Source: Tenrec ecaudatus (taxonomy: Eukaryota; Chordata; Mammalia; Afrosoricida; Tenrecidae). Taken from it: a stretch of DNA of 64,000 bases. The stretch spans positions 86,766,063 to 86,830,062 of the forward strand of contig NC_134545.1 in the NCBI RefSeq assembly GCF_050624435.1, given 5' to 3'. Positions 45,391-56,769 of the stretch are shown piece after piece; the first letter of the stretch is position 1, and every line of letters begins with the position of its first letter. The notes under the pieces are model-generated. The model was not told where the DNA came from, searched no databases, and worked only from the letters and a program-made list of their open reading frames with translations. The translations under genes were made by a program, and so were the position numbers.

Positions 45391-46700
45391 AAAATTACCG
45401 GGAGTAAGAGAAGAGGCTTCCAGCCCTGAAACGATAGTTGAAGAGAAAGAGTAGAGAGATGAGGTAGAGGTTTCTGGAACTGAGGTGCCTAAAATCTGAC
45501 ACTCCCATGGGTCTGAGTCCAGGGTGTCTGGAAAGCTGAAGCTCTGGAGTGAGGGTGGGACCTGGATCAGGAGCATGGAGAGGAACTCCCAGAGGTGAAT
45601 GGAGGGGTGGGTCCCTTCTGTGTCTGGAGGAGGGGGTTCAGGTTGTGCCCCCGTGGTTTCTAAGGGAGTGGCAGCTGTAGGGAATGGCGTCGTATAACTT
45701 TTCTTGCTTAGAAAGGTACAGTTGTCCAGGTCCCTGGGAGGACAAGGCAGGAGGAGGGGCGGGGGAGGGAGCTCAAGGCCAGGTCAGAATGGAAGGAGGC
45801 TGAGAGACTTGGGAGAGGAGAATGGGGCAGGGGACAGGCAGAGGTGAGAAAGGGAACCAGGCGAAAAGTCAAGGGCAAATGAAAGAGGAAACAGTGTGGG
45901 GAAGGGCTTGGGTTTGGGGCATTCTAGGTAGTGAGTGATGGGTTTGGGTATGATGGAACCCAGAGAGCCCAAGTTGTGGAGGGGTCCCAGAAAGGGGTCT
46001 TCTTGAGGTCAAGGTGGCTCCTAGCCTGAGGAAGCAGCTTTCAGAGATGAGGAGTGGGCACAGGGTAGGGAAGGACAGCATGCAAGAAAGTGGTCCTGGC
46101 CAGCAAGAAGCAGGCAAGCAGGGAGGGCTGGGGTCCGTCCGGATTGATGGAACAGACTGATTCTGCAGACCCCACACAGGGGGCAGTGTCCTCCTGAGCT
46201 GGACACAGGAAGAGCACCAGACCAGACAGAAAGGCAAACGCCAGGCATGTTGGATAACTCACCTCGGGTTTCAAGACCTATCCTACATAAATTATTTCAG
46301 AACCTCATATTTCAAGGGGGCAGGAGGCTGTGTGGTCTTAGGCTTCAGCCAGCCAGACAGGAGGTAGCTGCTCACGTATCCCCGCTGGAGTGTGTGCCAA
46401 GGTGAGGGGCTGTGGCTCAGGAGACCAGACCTGCAGAATTCACCTCATCGCCTGGAAGAGGGGCTGCCTGCCATTCTCCGTGTTTTGTTTTGTTTCCATG
46501 CCTCTCAACAAATCCAAGTCTACGTGGGGGAGAAAGCAGAGTGAAGCCCATTAGCCAGCACCTATTCCACAAAGGCCTCTCCCAAGCCTCCTCCCGGCAT
46601 CTAGAAAGCATCCTCACGGACTGACAAGGGCCGGAGAGCTCCAGTGGGGGCCTCTCTGCTTGGCTGCAAGACAGGCCTGTTTAATTTGCAATTTCCCAGC
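45391..46700. other. Intergenic sequence with minus-strand open frames
   Basis: No repeat is recognised here. The minus strand is open in short frames at 45232-45576 and 45869-46274, one of them starting with a signal-peptide-like hydrophobic stretch (CLAFAFLSGLVLFLC). I found no homologous family and no annotated gene at this place in the human locus order I know. Treat as noncoding unless transcripts are found. Confidence 0.35.
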
Positions 46701-46716
46701 CACTAGCTCTACCGGC

Positions 46717-46922
46717 AGGTACCCTGGTGGTGTTGTGGCTACGCCTTGGGCTGCTATCCACAAGATCAGCAGTTCGAAATCACCAGGTGCTGCTCAGGAG
46801 AAAGATGGGACTTTGTACTCCTGTAAAGAGCTACAGCCTCGGGAATTCACAGGAGCAGTTCTATCCTGGCCTATAGGGTCACTATGAATCAACATTAACC
46901 ATCATGGCAGTGACTAAGTGCT
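46717..46922 (+). mobile_element. AfroSINE, plus strand
   Basis: GGTACCCTGGTGGTGTTGTGG, GCCTTGGGCTGCTATCC, CAGTTCGAAATCACC, GGAGAAAGATGGGACTTTG, GTTCTATCCTGGCCTATAGGGTCACTATG. Confidence 0.9.
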
Positions 46923-46929
46923 ACTGGGA

Positions 46930-47312
46930 GAAGCCTGGGGCCCAGTGGTTTCGTGCTTGGGGAAGAGGCAGGAATCTAAACCCACCAGCTGCCCCGAGTG
47001 GGAAAAATATGCCATTCTGCTTCCATATAGGTTCCCAAACTCTGCCAATGCACAGAGTTGATCCCACCGCACGGAGACCGTGTAGAATGGCGTAGAATTG
47101 GACCAGAGGGTTTCCAAGGCTGTGAGCATTTATGGAAACTGACCACTACCTCTTTTCCCAGATGCAGGGGCTGGTGGTTCCAACCACGGACCACTGTCCC
47201 ACCACGGCCCCCTTCCACAAAATTCCCACCTCAGAAGCCTCTGGGGCACTTGTGGCCTGTCTTACAGGATTTCTATGAGCTAGAAGCGACTCAATGACAG
47301 TACACTTGGCTT
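46930..47312 (+). mobile_element. Diverged AfroSINE pair
   Basis: Two tandem degraded copies. The first begins GCCTGGGGCCCAGTGG near 46934. The second shows GGCTGGTGGTTCCAACCACGG near 47169 and a tail TTACAGGATTTCTATGAGCTAGAAGCGACTCAATG near 47263. Confidence 0.5.
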
Positions 47313-47589
47313 TTTAACTTTATCCCCATGCCCCCACTCCAAACCTCCCATGCCTCCTGCTTCAGGATTTCATCTACGCCCACTCTTGTGGGCTTCGGGG
47401 CCCCCGGGTGACCTCTTGTTGGTGAACTGACGGGGCTGAGGGAAGTAAATGGGCTATTTCTGGACTAACAGGTCAAAGAAGCCCTAGCCTCAGATCTCCC
47501 AAGTCTGCTAGGCACACCATCATAGCTCCTCTCTACTGAAAGCTGATTCTGGGCAAGGTTCTTTCTAAAGTCCGGTCAACAGGACCCTG

Positions 47590-47720
47590 TAAAATAAGTG
47601 TTATTATGGTCTCCCTTCTAAAGAAGAGGAAACAACGTCAGAAAAGGAAATAACTTGCTCAGTGTCACCAGCTAGGAGGTAGTTAGGCAGGATCAGGACT
47701 GGGTGCATGTCTGTGACAAC
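47590..47720 (-). repeat. MIR-like SINE, minus strand
   Basis: AAGAGGAAACAACGTCAGAAAAGGAAATAACTTGCTCAGTGTCACCAGCTAGGAGG is the reverse orientation of the MIR core. Confidence 0.6.
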
Positions 47721-47984
47721 ATCTCCTATGCTTAGCCACTGTGCTGGGATTCCTCCAGGGACACCAGTTCAGTTTGTGACATCAGTGCCCTCTCAGTTGC
47801 TCCACCCTTGGCATGGCATTGCCTCCCATCCCCTCTGCCCACTCACCACCATCTTCAGGAAGCAGTCAAGCTGGGTGCCCGCCTCGCTTCGCTCCCTGGA
47901 CCCACTACTAGTGTCCTCATTCAGGCCTTTGTTATTTCCCACTTTGATTTCTTTTCTCCCCGTAACGGTTAGTATCTGTTACTG

Positions 47985-48570
47985 TGGGCAGATCAGCTGC
48001 AAAAGACCTCTTTAACATAGTTAAACAGCAAAGATGTCATCTTGAGGACGAAGGTGCAACCTGACCCAAGCCATGTTGTTTGTTGGGTGTTAACTCTTTT
48101 ATTGACAGATCATTCATGTACCATACAATTCAATGGTCTAAATATGTGAAAAAATATTTCCCATGATATTTTCATGGTATTTTCCATGATATTTTCCTTC
48201 TCCACAGGTGCACGCAAAAGCTGGGCAATGAGTAGGGAAGACTGAAGATTGACGCGCTTGAGTTATGGGGTTGTCGGGAGAATTGTGACTATGTCCTGGA
48301 CTTCCAGAAGAATAAACAAATCTGTCTTGGAAGCAGTACTGTCAGAAAGTCCCCTAGAAGAGAGGATGGTGAGACTTGGTTTCCCACACTTTACACATGT
48401 TACCACGAGGGATCGGCCCCTGCAGAAGGACTTCATACGGTAGAGTAGAAGAGCAACAAAAGGAAGAAGGCTCAACAGTGACCCCAACAGCATCGTAAGG
48501 AGGATGTAGCACTGGGCAGTGTTCCTGTCTGTTGTCCGCAGGGTTGCTATGGGTCAAAACTGAAAAGCAC
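47985..48570 (+). mobile_element. RTE LINE fragment
   Basis: It begins CAGATCAGCTGCAAAAGACC and reads on to the decayed C-terminal blocks. The RTE-typical GGTGAGACTTGGTTTCCCAC..CATGTTACCACGAGGGATCGGCCCC lies near 48366, and the tail GGCAGTGTTCCTGTCTGTTG near 48516. An AT-rich insertion of about 130 bp, ending near 48207, separates two conserved parts. Confidence 0.8.
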
Positions 48571-48604
48571 ATTTGTGGCCATAAGGCAGTGCTTCAAACT
48601 GGTT

Positions 48605-49065
48605 CACTCCAGGGCTCCTGTGTTTTACTTGGTATAGACCCTAAAGAAGTAGCAGCCAGCGCAGGAGTAGATCTACGCACCCCCAGGTTCATGGCAGCAC
48701 TATTCACAATAGTAAATTGATGGAAACAACCTAAATGCCCATCAGCGGAAGTGTGGATGGCGAAGCTGGAGCACACTCACAAGGGCAGGCCACACATCAC
48801 TAGGGAATAATGATGAAACCGGAAGCACCTCATCCTACGAATGCATCATGTTGAGCGAAAGGACAAATATTGTATGCGACCACTGTTAGAAAAGGAAAAA
48901 AGGAGAGGAAGGGGAAAAAGAGGAGCTGATACCAAGGACTCAAGTAGAAAGGGTATGTTTTGAAAAGAATGATGGCAACATATGTACAAGCGTGCTTGAC
49001 ACACTGGGTGGATGGATTGTGATAAGGGCTTTAAGAGTACACAATAAAATGATTTTTTTTAAAGA
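48605..49065 (+). mobile_element. L1 copy joining canonical L1 core to the local 3' tail
   Basis: GTTCATGGCAGCACTATTCACAATAGTAAATTGATGGAAACAACCTAAATGCCCATCA (48690-48745) is the well-known conserved region at the end of mammalian L1. ATGTTGAGCGAAAGGACAAATATTGTATG follows near 48850. It runs directly into GAGCTGATACCAAGGACTCAAG and ends ACACAATAAAATGATTTTTTTT. This links the local tail family to L1. Confidence 0.85.
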
Positions 49066-49168
49066 AAGAAAATAATCAAGATCAAGATTTTTCATATCAA
49101 AAGAAACTCACTTTGACAGCCACCGGCGCTGTCAGGGCAGGTAGGGAAAGGGAAACAACAGTCTAGAG

Positions 49169-49917
49169 CAGGGGTGTCGAACTGGCGGCCCGCGGCGCAT
49201 GTGGGCCCTAGGTAAGTTTTTGTGGCCTGCAATGCTCTGAAATAAAATGAAAATAGAAAAAATCATTATGAAGAAAATAGCGCGTAGGGGGGGATCGTGG
49301 CAATATGGTACACACAATGCCCTCGTTAACCCTTTAACTACAGAAGACGAGTCTCCACGTGGCCCAGAGCCTTTCCTGGTTAGGGTTAGGGTGGGGGTCT
49401 GTGGACGTGTATAAACGCGCTGGCTTCCGGCGACGTTTGGAAGCCATCTATCTGCCACTCTCAGTGTCACGTCATGTAAACAGATCCCCAAAGCGAAAAG
49501 GTTAAAAAGAGCCCTCTGGGTTGTGCTGTTATGAATCTTACCTCGCGGCAGCGCTAATTCACATTTTTAGAGGGAAGCCATAACGATTGTGCATCACGTA
49601 CGTCAGCTGTCCAACATTTTGTGATTTTTATTAGTTACTCTGTTATACTTTCCAGTCGCAACATAAGAGATAAGTGGAAACTAGTAGGGGGAAAGCGCTG
49701 GCAAGTTTCAGGTGAAAAAGAATAGTTTTATAAATACATTAAATACAATGAATGTTTAAATAAAAGCAATTATATAGTGTTTTAATTATCTTGTCCATAT
49801 TCCTGAATCCTCACTTCAAAATATAAATTTGACAAAATTTGTAAATGTGACGTGGCCCACATGAAGCTTGCCTGTTGCACCAAATGGCCTGCGTTTTAAT
49901 TGAGTTTGACCCGCCTG
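49169..49917. mobile_element. 749-bp nonautonomous hAT element
   Basis: The ends are CAGGGGTGTCGAACTGGCGG at the left and AATTGAGTTTGACCCGCCTG at the right, an imperfect inverted repeat. The 8-bp duplication GTCTAGAG (49161-49168) / GGCCAGAG (49918-49925) matches at 6 of 8 positions. Subterminal text on both sides (CGGCCCGCGG.GCATGTGGGCC; ACGTGGCCCACATGAAGC) is mutually inverted in part. The interior includes GGTTAGGGTTAGGGTGGGGG near 49379 and no transposase ORF. Confidence 0.85.
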
Positions 49918-50261
49918 GGCCAGAGGGTAGATAGGTGTGAACAGCAGGTGAAGGAAAAGATAATATTCTACAAGAGGAAGAGAGAAAAAAGGCAGGGGAG
50001 GGGGCAGGGCAAGCTAGTGGGAGGCTTGATAAACTGTTCAAATTGTTGAATACAAAAATGATGACGAAACGTAAACTCAAAAAAAATTTTTTTAAAGAAA
50101 AGAAATGTAAACTCCCATTTAATTAATATCAGAACTTAGTTTAAAAGACAACACAAACCCTCTGTGAGAAAGAATAACAAAATAAATAATGCTGTCATAT
50201 TTTTATACTTATATTTACTAAGAAAAATCTTTTCTAGTTAATAGGCCAAAAAAAGCCATCT

Positions 50262-51660
50262 ATATATTTAAAGTCATTTTACTGGAGGCTCTTAGAGCTC
50301 TTTTTTTTTTTTAAATTTTAACAATTTATTAGGGGCTCATACAATTCTTACCACAGTTCATACATATACATACATCAATTGTATAAAGCACATCTGTACA
50401 GTCTTTGCCCTAATCATTTTTTTCTCCTCTTTTCTTTTTTTACATTTTATTAGGGACTCATACAACTCTTATCACCATCCATACATATACATACATCAAT
50501 TGTATAAAGCACATCCATACATTCCCTGCCCCAATCATTCTCAAGGCATTTGCTCTCCACTTAAGCCCCTTGCATCAGGTCCTCTTTTTTTTCCCTCTCC
50601 CTCCCCTTTTCCCCCTCCCTCATGTGCCCTTGGTAATTTATACCTCGTTATTTTGTCATATCTTGCCCTATCCAGAGTCTCCCTTCCCCCCTTCTCTGCT
50701 GTCCCTCTCCCAGGGAAGAGGTCACATGTGGATCCTTGTAATCAGTTCCCCCTTTCCAACCCACTCTCTTAGAGCTCTTATCACAAGCCATCCATCTATC
50801 CATTGTGTCAAGCACATTTGTACATATGTTGCCATCATCATTTTCAAAACATTTTCTTTATATTTAAGCCCTTGGGATCAGCTCATTTTCCCCTCCTCCC
50901 CCACCTTCCCTCCCTCATGAACCCTTGATAATTTATCATTTCTTTTTTCCATGTCTTACATTAACCAATGTCTCCCTTCACCCACTTTTCTGTTGACCAT
51001 CCCCTGGGAGAGGGGTATATGTAGATCATTGTAAACAGTTCCCCCTTTCTCCCTTCACCTCCCCTTACCCTCCTGGTATCACTACTCGCATTGGTCCTGA
51101 GGGGTTTATCTGTCCTGGATTCCATGTGTTTCCAGCTGTTATCTGTACCCATGTACATGCTCTGGTATAGTCAGATTTGTAAGGTAGAATTGGGGTCATG
51201 ATACTGGGGGGCAGGAAGCATTAAAGAACTAGAGGAAAGTTGTATGTTTCATTGGTGCTATACTACACCCTGACTGGCTCGTCTCTTCCTTGTGACCCTT
51301 CTGTAAGGGGATGTCCAATTGTCCATAGATGGGCTTTGGGTCTCTACTCTGCACTCCCCTCATTCACAGTGATATGATTTTTTGTTCTGTGTCTTTGATG
51401 CCTGATACCTAATCCCATTAACACCTCATGATTACACAGACTGGTGAGCTTCTTCCATGTAGGCTTTGTTGCTTCTCAGCTAGATGGCTACTTGCTTATC
51501 TTCAAGCCTTTAAGACCGGGCACCATCAGCTTTCTTCACCACATTTGCTTATGCATCCATTTTCTCTTCAGTGATCGTATAGGGAAGGTGATCATCACAG
51601 GATGCTGGATTATTAGAATGAAGTGTTATTGCATTGGGGGAGTACTTGAGTAGAGGCCCA
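50262..51660 (-). mobile_element. Older L1-type 3' copy, minus strand, nested host
   Basis: Read on the minus strand it runs from about 51660 (CATAAGCAAATGTGGTGAAGAAAGC near 51555) to a tail at about 50262 (CCTCCAGTAAAATGACTTTAAA). A second L1 copy interrupts it at 50302-50766. Confidence 0.85.
50302..50766 (-). mobile_element. Younger L1-type copy with double 3' tail
   Basis: A 465-bp minus-strand insertion is flanked by TCTTAGAGCTCT at 50290-50301 and 50767-50778. It is nearly identical to 955-1404, including the doubled tail (complement of CCTAATAAATTGTT and CCTAATAAAATGT). Confidence 0.9.
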
Positions 51661-52024
51661 ATGTCCATCTGCTACCTTAATACTAAACCTATAACAATAT
51701 GTACATAGATCTATTCCCTATCAGTATCTATAAATATATTTACATATGTATATGCCTGTATTTAGACCTCTACAAATGTCCTTTGCCTCATAGTTCTTTC
51801 CTCTAGCTATATTGTTTTAATATGTATCCACCTCATCATCTATTTCCATACCTTTCAGTCTTAGTACTTTCTCCTTTGCAATTGTCCTTTATCCATTTCT
51901 CTACTGAGGTGCTTATTTTATCAAGCTTATTTTGCATTCATTAATTACATGAAACATTTTAGCTCTTTATTATATTCCCACTGTATCTACATTTCTGTTT
52001 TGTTTTGATCTAGGGTTTGGAGTC

Positions 52025-52235
52025 CAGGAGCCCTGGTGTAGTGGTTACGCATTCGGCTGTGATCCGCAAGGTTGATAGTTCAAAATCCCCTGGCAACTCT
52101 GTGGTTAAAGAAAAACAACAGCAACTGCGCTTTGCACTCCTGTAAACAGTGAGGGTCTCAGAAACCACGGGGGTCACTACAAGTGAAACTCACTGGTGGT
52201 AGTGAGTTTAGTTTGGTTTGGTTTGGTTGAGAGGG
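52025..52235 (+). mobile_element. AfroSINE, plus strand
   Basis: AGGAGCCCTGGTGTAGTGGTTACGC, TTCGGCTGTGATCCGC, then GGGTCACTACAAGTGAAACTC and a terminal GTTTGGTTTGGTTTGG. The B-box region is AGTTCAAAATCCCC. Confidence 0.95.
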
Positions 52236-52853
52236 TTTGGATTTCTTTTTTAATTTATATACACATGTTAGAGTTGCAAATCTGCTTGTGGTCAGATGTT
52301 CCACTCATCATGTTTAAAGCTTTTTCATTTAAGTTAAGGTGAAGTACACCCTTTTCCTTTCTCTGTGGTGTTTAAGTTATTGAGCTTATCACATGTAAAA
52401 AATGTACGGAATACTTTTCATCACATCTTCTTCTGGTCTCATTTGTTTATATACAGTTGATGCTTTAATCTTGTAGAATTTATTTTAGTGTATGTTAGGA
52501 TCTCCGTGTATTATTTCGGTTCTATACATTGCTAACAGCATGGACTGGTTCTCCAAACTCCCCTCTCAAGTCCTGCACGCCACGTCCAATTGTTCTCCCA
52601 CTGTTGTTCAGCACACACAGCACAACATTCACTGACTCAATGGTGGAAAATGTTCAATTCAGAGATATTGAGTAAAAAATTAACAGTGATAATGAACTGA
52701 CTTGATTAGATCACTCCCCTGTTCAAAAGCTTTTTTTTCAGCCTGGCACTCAAAACTCCCTGAAATTTAGGAAAGCTGTGTTCCTTCTCTCCCATCCAGC
52801 AAATCTACCTCCCACTCCTTCCCTCCCCACCTTTATTTTCTCCTCAGTAAATA

Positions 52854-52933
52854 CAGAGGGGCTTCAAAAAGTTCATGGGGGGCATGTTTAAAAGGGAATG
52901 GGATTTTTCCACGAGCTTTTTGAAGCCCCCTCA
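52854..52933. mobile_element. 80-bp palindromic mariner-type MITE
   Basis: The left arm CAGAGGGGCTTCAAAAAG and right arm CTTTTTGAAGCCCCCTCA are inverted repeats, bounded by TA dinucleotides at 52852-52853 and 52934-52935. TA targets and the palindromic form indicate a Tc1/mariner-derived miniature element. Confidence 0.75.
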
Positions 52934-53007
52934 TAAAATGGGAGAGAGAACATGAGATCATTACCTGTATCTTGGGATTGTAGTTGGCATGTAAGAGTTA
53001 CTGGATG

Positions 53008-53289
53008 ACAAGGATCAATCTAGAACCCCCTCCTAGGGGGAATGAATAATGGAAAAGTGGGTGAGGAGCGATGGAGGACAATGTAAGATATGGGAAAAAT
53101 AATATATACTTATCAAGGGTTCATGAGGGAGGGAGGGGGAAGAAATGGGGAGCTGATATCAGGGGCTCATGTGGGAAGAGAATGCTTTGAAAATGATAAC
53201 GGCATATGTGCAAATGTGTTTGACACATTGGAGGAATGTATGGATTGCGATAAGAGATGTAAGAGCCCCCAATAACAATTTTTTTTTTA
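53008..53289 (+). mobile_element. L1-type 3' copy with TSD
   Basis: A 282-bp copy flanked by AGTTACTGGATG (52996-53007) / AGTTACCGGATG (53290-53301). It includes the GGGTTCATGAGGGAGGGAGGGG purine tract and ends GCCCCCAATAACAATTTTTTTT. Confidence 0.9.
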
Positions 53290-53954
53290 AGTTACCGGAT
53301 GTAGAAGTTTCCCGCTAGGTATTGTAAGATGTAAAAACTGCCAACAATTAGTGCAACTAACGTGAACTGTGATCCTCGATCCTCGTCGTCAGGGGCACAT
53401 GACTGTGCAACCTGGCCCTCACCTCTTTCCCAGCTATCATTTCCCTGTGCACTTGGCTCAGATCTCACTCTTCCCAGAGACCCAGCTTTTCCTACCGACG
53501 CACCTGTTTCTTCTACCTGCAACCCTTTCCTTCGTACTCTGCCTTCACTTGGCTCAGTTCTCCGGATCCTTTAGTTCTCAGCTCAGATCCTCCTTCTGAG
53601 AGACCTTCCTAACAGAGCAATTGTATATTGGATCCACCTATTGTAGCTTTAAGAGAAACCCCCTGGGGCACTGTCAGGTAGCCCTTGGGGTGAGTTCAAA
53701 GCTCCTTGGGAGGAAGTTGTCTATCTGTCCCTGTAAAGAGGTACAGCCTGGGAATCAACTCGATGGTAGTAGGTTATTATATTTACCAGGCACTATTTGG
53801 TTACATCATAAATTGTAATTGCCTACGGTGACCATTTGTTTAATATTTATTTCCTCTCACAACTATATGTAACTTGTTGCCTTGTTCACTGCCCTATCTC
53901 TAGCTCCTGGTGTGCTGTAGTTTGATTGGCTAAATAAATGGTCAGAGTACAGTG

Positions 53955-54065
53955 TATGTGTTTTTTTTAATCACTTTATTGGGGGTTCGTACAACTCTTA
54001 TCACAATCCACACATCTATCCATTGTGTTAAGCACATTTGTACATATGTTGCCATCATCATTTTT
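53955..54065 (-). mobile_element. L1-type 3' tail, minus strand
   Basis: The complement of the tail: TTTTTTTAATCACTTTATTGGGGGTTCG, then CATCTATCCATTGTGTTAAGCACATTTGTACATATG. Confidence 0.85.
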
Positions 54066-54395
54066 AATATATATATATATTCTACTTTCTAAGTGGATTT
54101 ACTTAAAATTTGAATATAGGCGGTTCATGGTTTTTCCTATTACTGTTTGATCAGTGGCCAAAATATTTTCTTTCTACTTCTCCTAACTTTCATGTTTCTG
54201 AGTTCTCATGACAGTATTATAAGCAGGTATGTGCCATGCACGGAGCCATGAGGAAAGTGTGTCATGAACCAAAGTGCTGGTCAATCTAGGTCTGTGCACC
54301 TGCAGGCAAGCCTCCCTCCTTTGGGGATGACGGGGGAGAGATTTCTTCTGTCGAGTCTCCTCTGGGATTTCCCCAGGATGCATCCTTGCATCAAG

Positions 54396-54610
54396 GCTCT
54401 CGGGTGGCACAGTGGCTTCCATACTGAGCTAAATGCCAACCGTGGGGTCAGCAGTCTGAGCCCACCAGTAGCTTTAAGGGAGAAAGATGAGGCTCTCTGC
54501 TCCTATGAAGATTTAAAGTCCTGAGAGACCAAAGGGGGCAGTTCTACTCTGCCTGATAGGGTCACTCGGAGTCGGCATCGTCTTGATGGCAGTGGTCTGG
54601 CTTTGGTTTG
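54396..54610 (+). mobile_element. AfroSINE, plus strand
   Basis: GGCTCTCGGGTGGCACAGTGG, CAGCAGTCTGAGCCCACCAG, GGAGAAAGATGAGGCTCTCTGC, GGCAGTTCTACTCTGCCTGATAGGGTCACTCGGAGTCGG, ending TGGTCTGGCTTTGG. Confidence 0.9.
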
Positions 54611-55660
54611 ATCCCTCGAGGCCCTCTTCCTGGAGAGGTCCGTTGGTGGCCTGGCGGTGGTGAGGGGAATAACTTAGGGTTGAGCTACCTCGGTGAAAGG
54701 GTGTGTGGTCTTCCATCCCGTGCCTTATTCTGGTTTCCTGGGAAACCTCAGGACGGGGCAGGGGTGTACTGTGGCCATATGGTTAACATGCGAGGTTCTG
54801 AGAGGCCACGGTCAGCAAGGTGGAGCCAGCAGTTTTGGAACCCAGCTTGGAAATAGGGGCCTCCTAATTCAAAATGTCTTTAAATGTCTTCCCTTCCTCA
54901 CAGCCCACCCCAGAGCATATCTGTGTTACTCTCAACCCCTCCCGCTCATTTCCCTGAAGCTCCTACTACAGTGCCCACTGCCCCTTGGCCCATCTACAGA
55001 TCTTTACAATCTCCTCTGCCCCTACCAGTCCCAAAATAAAGGGCGTATTTTGTGAAAATAAGAGGAGGCCCTTAGAGGACAATGTAGGGCTAGATGAACG
55101 CAACAATTCCTCCACAGATACATACTTACCATATGCATTTACATGGTCACATATGTACCGACATGTATATGCTCCCTCTGTGTACATACACCCACACCCT
55201 CTCCCAGCTCAGCAGTCACGCACTCACACGTAGGCCAGGCATACCTCAGAACCAGACACAGACCCATTATGGCAGGTGTTACCTGGATTTTCCACCGTGA
55301 GTCAATGGCAGCAGTTGACTGGCAAGGATCCTTCCGTCAGGCCAGGTCTGCAGAGGAGTGGGGGTGCCAGGGCAGGTCTTGAAGAGCTAGGCTGGCAGCA
55401 GGGTGACTGCTTGGATTGGAAGGGGTGAGTTGGACTGTGTGGTCCTTTCTTCCCGCTAGTGGGGGTGGGACTTGGGATGAACTTTAAAGACTTTGACGGT
55501 CTGAGAACACAAGATTCCCCAGCCTGGGATGAAAAGGAAGGAGCCTGGGGAAGACGCTTGGTGGGGGCTGACTCCCTTTCCCTCCCTCAGCAGGGCCTTC
55601 CCACCTTGCCAATCTTCTTTGATGCTGGGGGAGTAAGTACCTGGAGAGTAGCTCTGCTCC
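54611..55660. other. Intergenic sequence, no gene seen
   Basis: Unassigned sequence. The ORFs at 54693-55055 and 55094-55382 lack recognisable domains. Confidence 0.4.
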
Positions 55661-55664
55661 TCCT

Positions 55665-55800
55665 GCCAGGCGCCCTGGTGGCCCAGTGGGTGAGGGTTCC
55701 ACTGATAATCATCAAGTGGACAGTTTGAGCCACCACTGACTGCAGTGCAGGAGACCCGGGGACCTGCTTTCTGGAAGATGGCAGCCTGGGAGACTCGATG
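55665..55800 (+). mobile_element. AfroSINE 5' part
   Basis: GGCGCCCTGGTGGCCCAGTGGGTG, CAGTTTGAGCCACCACTGAC. The 3' half is missing. Confidence 0.7.
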
Positions 55801-56009
55801 GGACTGGTTGTTGTTTTTTTTTTTTTCAGTTTTATTGGCATATAATCCACGTATCAATGGTTCAGTCTTAATAAAAAATAATTATATAATCATTACCCTG
55901 ACTTTAGAATATTTTTCTCATGGTGGGATCACCATCAGCTCTAGTGCTCACTCCCCGCTCCCAGTCCTGTGTCTCATGGGGATTCTAACTCCTGATAACT
56001 CCGAGGCAG

Positions 56010-56140
56010 AGCAGTACTGCCTGTTTGCGTTTCTGAGGCTGTAAATCTCTCGATGGGAGCACCAAGGAAGGGCTGCTGGTTTCCGGCAGCTGACTCTGCA
56101 GTTAGCGACCCAAGTTAAACCCACGACATCATCAGTCCTC
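56010..56140 (-). mobile_element. AfroSINE fragment, minus strand
   Basis: TTTCTGAGGCTGTAAATCTCTCGATGGGAGC..GGGCTGCTGGTTTCCGGCAGC is the complement of the SINE body. The head is degraded. Confidence 0.6.
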
Positions 56141-56769
56141 ATAGGGAGTCAGGACGAACTGCAACACACAGAACAGTAACTGTTCTAGAGCTACAGTTTG
56201 GGTTAGCCATAGTTTCAGGCATTCCCATCCTCCCACCCCCAAAACCCCCACCCAAACTCAGCAATCTCCTACTCCCTTAATCCTCCATCCAGACTTTACT
56301 ACCAGGAGAGATGACTTCTGGAATCTCAGCTGGGACGGCAGGTAGGGGACTAGGAACTGCACTGACAAAACCAGGAGTCTCACAGATTGTTCCAACTCCC
56401 CCTGCTCCCCTCCCCAAGGCTGCCCAGCACTAGGGCCCTCCTTTCCCAGCATCTACACACATCTAAGCCAGGAACTGGACTCAAGAGAGTCACCAGCTGG
56501 CAGTCCCATGGCAGAGGTGAGATCAGGAGGATTCGAGTGGGGAAGAAAGCCAATTTCCCAGGGAGAGAGCACCCGGACTAACTGGAAGCAAACTCTGTGG
56601 TTGGGGGCAAAGGAGACAGAAAACAGAGAGGCAATCCTAGGAGTGAGCAAGATGAGCTGGTGATGAAGAGAAATTCACAAGTCCAACCGTCCCCAGTAAT
56701 TGGTCTTCGGGTCTGGCAGGAAGGATGCACTTGAAAACTGAGTCATCACTGGGCATCAATAACAGACAC

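Noticed and set aside
49379-49398. Telomere-like TTAGGG repeats as an interstitial telomere
   Set aside because: Only two to three units are present and they lie within a transposon, so a chromosome-fusion relic is not supported.
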